In this document: piece after piece, positions 16,200 to 17,971 of the stretch
Numbering within the stretch: position 1 is the stretch's first letter
How the letters are laid out: the number at the start of each line of letters is the position of its first letter
Source: UBA4582 sp047630175
Lineage (GTDB): Bacteria; Pseudomonadota; Gammaproteobacteria; Pseudomonadales; Azotimanducaceae
Assembly (NCBI GenBank): GCA_047630175.1
Contig: JBLHVI010000060.1
Span: 1-17,971 of the forward strand
Direction: 5' to 3'
Length of the DNA stretch: 17,971 bases
The notes under the pieces: generated by a model
What the model was told of the DNA's origin: nothing
Seen by the model: the letters and a program-made list of their open reading frames with translations, nothing else
Database searches by the model: none
Position numbers and translations under genes: made by a program

Positions 16200-16754
16200 T
16201 CAGTCAGCGAGCTCGGCGAGATCTCCTTGATGGAACTGGCGGTACTCGGCCTCAAAAGCAAATAGTTTGGGGTCCTTCAGACGATCAACATAGAGGTGTC
16301 CCCAGAGATGATCGAACTCGTGTTGAAATACCGTGGCCAGAAAACCTTTTAGTGTCATGGTTTGGGCGGTGCCCTGTGCATCCGTATAGTCGACACGTAT
16401 ATGTTGGGGTCGTTCGACAAAGCCCATCATGCCTGGAACTGACAGGCATCCTTCCCAGTAACCTGCCGTAGTGGGATCAATGACCGTCAGCACCGGATTG
16501 ATATAGACCGAAAATGGCAGCGTTGGGATGTCACCATAACGGCTGCCGCTATCGCGTATTTCAATAACCGCAATCTGGTATGGGACATTAACCTGTGGTG
16601 CTGCCAGGCCTATGCCTCCGCTGGCGTGCAAGGTTTCGCGCATGTTCGTAACCAGCGTCTGGAAGGCTTCTGAGCCGATATCACTCAGAGGGTAAGGGGA
16701 CGCCTCGGTGCGCAAAACCGGGTGCCCCATGCGTATAATGTCCAGTACCGCCAT
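16200..16754 (-). CDS. def: Peptide deformylase
   Basis: A 184-residue metal-dependent hydrolase that removes the formyl group from new protein N-termini. All three family motifs are present: G-I-G-L-A-A-P-Q (47-54), E-G-C-L-S (101-105, metal Cys103) and Q-H-E-F-D-H-L (144-150, with His145, Glu146 and His149). The start ATG at 16754 has a good Shine-Dalgarno GAGGA at 16764-16768. It stands alone and not beside fmt, the methionyl-tRNA formyltransferase gene, unlike the classic def-fmt pair, so it may be a second deformylase of the genome (inference). It converges on ilvA with a 41-base gap in which I see no clear terminator. Confidence 0.95.
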   Translation of the reverse strand: MAVLDIIRMGHPVLRTEASPYPLSDIGSEAFQTLVTNMRETLHASGGIGLAAPQVNVPYQIAVIEIRDSGSRYGDIPTLPFSVYINPVLTVIDPTTAGYWEGCLSVPGMMGFVERPQHIRVDYTDAQGTAQTMTLKGFLATVFQHEFDHLWGHLYVDRLKDPKLFAFEAEYRQFHQGDLAELAD

Positions 16755-16789
16755 GGGTTTGTTTCCTCGTTTGTAAGTGTTTTTTGCGG

Positions 16790-16799
16790 CCGAATTCGG
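16790..16799. repeat. Palindrome CCGAATTCGG, copy in the def leader
   Basis: A perfect 10-base palindrome, identical to the core of the one at 14454-14463 in the rpiA/ilvA spacer. Both copies are intergenic. It lies about 36 bases upstream of the def start. It could be an operator or chance. Confidence 0.4.
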
Positions 16800-16884
16800 T
16801 TTCTGACGGCTTGTGAGTTTTCAGGTCGCGCGGCCATTCTGGGCAGCGCTAGGCGTTAGTCTGTTGTCAGTGCCCATTTCCGCT

Positions 16885-16912
16885 ACTATAGTAAATACTT
16901 ACTTACGTACAA
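16885..16912 (-). promoter_or_regulatory. Candidate def promoter
   Basis: On the minus strand TATAGT (16885-16890, one mismatch to TATAAT) lies 16 bases after TTGTAC (16907-16912, a weak -35). It sits in an AT-rich patch between def and the divergent small gene. Dyads overlap it: ACTATAGT (16885-16892) and GTAA-N4-TTAC (16891-16902). The leader to def would be about 120 bases. Confidence 0.35.
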
Positions 16913-16970
16913 TAACACTGAAAATATGTGATCTATTCGACAAAGTGAGTAAAAATAAGTATTGCCTGTA

Positions 16971-16999
16971 TTGATTATTACCACGGCTGCTTATATGGT
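16971..16999 (+). promoter_or_regulatory. Weak candidate promoter for the small membrane protein
   Basis: TTGATT (16971-16976) lies 17 bases before TATGGT (16994-16999). Each matches the consensus at four positions or slightly more. It is in the AT-rich patch, about 50 bases upstream of the small gene's ATG. Confidence 0.25.
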
Positions 17000-17047
17000 A
17001 TCCATCTCGTTAATGTTGGTTAGTAAGATTGAGGCAGCAACACCGTT

Positions 17048-17140
17048 ATGAACAAGAAACCAGATTTGATCTTCTTGATTTTTATTATTTTTGGTATCGG
17101 TGTTGCCGTTAACGCTGTGGGTCAAGCGCTCGGGCTTTGA
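17048..17140 (+). CDS. 30-residue single-pass membrane protein, function unknown
   Basis: A short gene, ATG at 17048 to TGA at 17138-17140. An in-frame stop at 17030 rules out a longer form. The product begins M-N-K-K-P-D and continues with about 15 mostly aliphatic and aromatic residues (L-I-F-L-I-F-I-I-F-G-I-G-V-A-V), then N-A-V-G-Q-A-L-G-L. This is the pattern of one transmembrane helix with a positively charged, cytoplasmic N-terminus. A GAGG (17031-17034) lies 13 bases upstream, longer than ideal. It diverges from def across an AT-rich region. I do not recognise the family with certainty and propose no function. Codon choice and clean topology favour a real gene, but a chance reading frame of 30 codons cannot be ruled out. 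Confidence 0.55.
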   Translation: MNKKPDLIFLIFIIFGIGVAVNAVGQALGL

Positions 17141-17256
17141 GGTACCAGCAGCACTCTCGAGCATGACCTGTAAACCAAGGTGGCGGGCATTATCATTATA
17201 GAGTGTCGCATGCCCTCATTATCTCGCTTTCGAAACGCTTCTCTCCCTGTGGCTTG

Positions 17257-17961
17257 CTAGCGCCACCATATTAGTCCGCGTTCCGTAACAATACCATCGA
17301 GCGGCACATCCCAGGTTGCGCTAGGGAGCTGCGCGACTTCTTGGAGGCTGTGAGCAATGCCGAGCAGTTTGGGGCGTCGCCAGCGGATTCGTGCGTTGGC
17401 GAATGTGCGATCATAGTAGCCTTTACCCATCCCTAGGCGATTGCCGTTACGGTCAAATCCAACCAGTGGCACTAGTACGATATCAAGCATCGCAGCTGGT
17501 ATTGCAGCACTTGCTGCGTAGGCCGGCTCATCGATTCCGTAACGATTCTTGATGAGTGTCGAATGTGCAGGGTCAAAAGACTGGAACAGCAAGCGCGTTG
17601 GCTCCCAGGGTCTTAGCGCGTCGGAAAGTAACGGTAAGTAAAGGTTTTTTGGGACCTTGCTGGGACCAAAAAATGCCGTCGAAGGGTTGGCCTCACCGTC
17701 GTTGGCTAGATAGATGCCCAGCCGGCTAGCGCGCTGATAGACAGGATCGCATTGCAGGTAACGGCTTATCGAGTGGGCGGCTAGACGTTGTTGCGTGCCG
17801 CTCAATTGACGTCTCGCCGCCCGAAGTTCAGCGCGTAAAGATTTCAGCCCTGAGCGGGTAGACAGCCCTGAGCGGTCAAACAGCCCTGAGCGGGTAGACA
17901 GCCCTGAGCGGTCAAACAGCCCTGAATGATTATCGGGTCCGCTAGCTAAGACATCGGGCAT
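17257..17961 (-). CDS. ygfA: 5-formyltetrahydrofolate cyclo-ligase family protein
   Basis: A 234-residue protein of the 5-formyl-THF cyclo-ligase (MTHFS) family, which uses ATP to turn 5-formyl-THF into 5,10-methenyl-THF and so returns folate to the active pool. The core begins near S-L-R-A-E-L-R-A-A-R-R (41-51). The best signature is V-P-L-V-G-F-D-R-N-G-N-R-L-G-M-G-K-G-Y-Y, followed by D-R-T-F, the nucleotide-binding loop of the family. The usual length is about 180-200. The surplus is an N-terminal stretch with four six-residue repeats (S-G-L-F-D-R / S-G-L-S-T-R, residues 13-36). No other in-frame ATG lies between residue 1 and the core, so ATG at 17961 is the best start, but the 10 bases left upstream show no ribosome binding site. 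In many gammaproteobacteria ygfA follows the 6S RNA gene; that position is outside the window. Confidence 0.9.
   Translation of the reverse strand: MPDVLASGPDNHSGLFDRSGLSTRSGLFDRSGLSTRSGLKSLRAELRAARRQLSGTQQRLAAHSISRYLQCDPVYQRASRLGIYLANDGEANPSTAFFGPSKVPKNLYLPLLSDALRPWEPTRLLFQSFDPAHSTLIKNRYGIDEPAYAASAAIPAAMLDIVLVPLVGFDRNGNRLGMGKGYYDRTFANARIRWRRPKLLGIAHSLQEVAQLPSATWDVPLDGIVTERGLIWWR
17845..17925 (-). repeat. 18/36-base tandem repeat in the ygfA N-terminus
   Basis: Four 18-base units, 17845-17862, 17863-17880, 17881-17898 and 17899-17916, alternate between two versions, so the array is two exact 36-base copies. A partial fifth unit (9 bases) starts at 17917. The unit is a multiple of three, so gain or loss keeps the ygfA frame. 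Confidence 0.95.
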
Positions 17962-17971
17962 AGTAAATTGA

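Noticed and set aside
17249..17266. GTGGC/GCCAC hairpin across the ygfA stop as a terminator
   Set aside because: No U-run follows on the minus strand and the stem includes coding sequence.
17845..17925. CRISPR array
   Set aside because: The units are directly abutting, with no spacers, and lie in frame inside ygfA; the chpA repeats at 84-158 are rejected for the same reason.

Overview
The window looks like chromosomal housekeeping DNA from a free-living, probably marine, gammaproteobacterium (inference). The support is a Pil-Chp type hybrid chemotaxis kinase, a tkt-pgk-fba cluster beside metK, and an rpiA/ilvA/ygfA neighbourhood like those of Pseudomonas and relatives. Composition looks even, with moderate GC, and I see no integrase, transposase, tRNA, rRNA or CRISPR array. 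An assignment to a Cellvibrionales/Halieaceae-like lineage is only a guess.

Layout. (1) Positions 1-4801, plus strand: the 3' part of a very large CheA-type hybrid kinase (ChpA-like, running in from the left edge), overlapping by ATGA a short CheW-like adaptor (ChpC-like). (2) 4763-7556, minus strand: a tight metK-metF-rsmE cluster, read in that order. Together these make methyl-THF, make SAM and use SAM on 16S rRNA. The last gene overlaps chpC tail to tail. (3) 7557-7916: a 360-base divergent spacer holding a nested hairpin next to metK. (4) 7917-13684, plus strand: tkt, pgk (3 bases later), fba, and an FAD-linked D-2-hydroxyglutarate dehydrogenase-like oxidase. The first three serve central sugar-phosphate metabolism. 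No gap/epd gene lies between tkt and pgk, where relatives often have one. (5) 13681-14355, minus strand: rpiA, tail to tail with the oxidase over 4 bases. (6) 14356-14616: a divergent spacer with several perfect palindromes. (7) 14617-16158, plus strand: biosynthetic threonine ammonia-lyase ilvA. (8) 16200-16754, minus strand: a peptide deformylase. (9) 16755-17256: an AT-rich divergent promoter area and a 30-residue single-pass membrane protein gene (17048-17140, plus). (10) 17257-17961, minus strand: a 5-formyl-THF cyclo-ligase (ygfA) whose N-terminus carries an 18-base tandem repeat.

How the genes fit together. The region joins one-carbon/SAM metabolism (metK, metF, ygfA, rsmE), pentose-phosphate and lower glycolytic or gluconeogenic steps (tkt, pgk, fba, rpiA), isoleucine synthesis (ilvA), protein N-terminal processing (def) and a surface-motility signalling kinase. 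I do not see a new multigene system. The items most worth a second look are the unannotated-looking 30-residue membrane protein, the altered SAM-binding motif of RsmE, the in-frame repeat in YgfA, the structured metK leader, and the palindromes shared by two intergenic regions.
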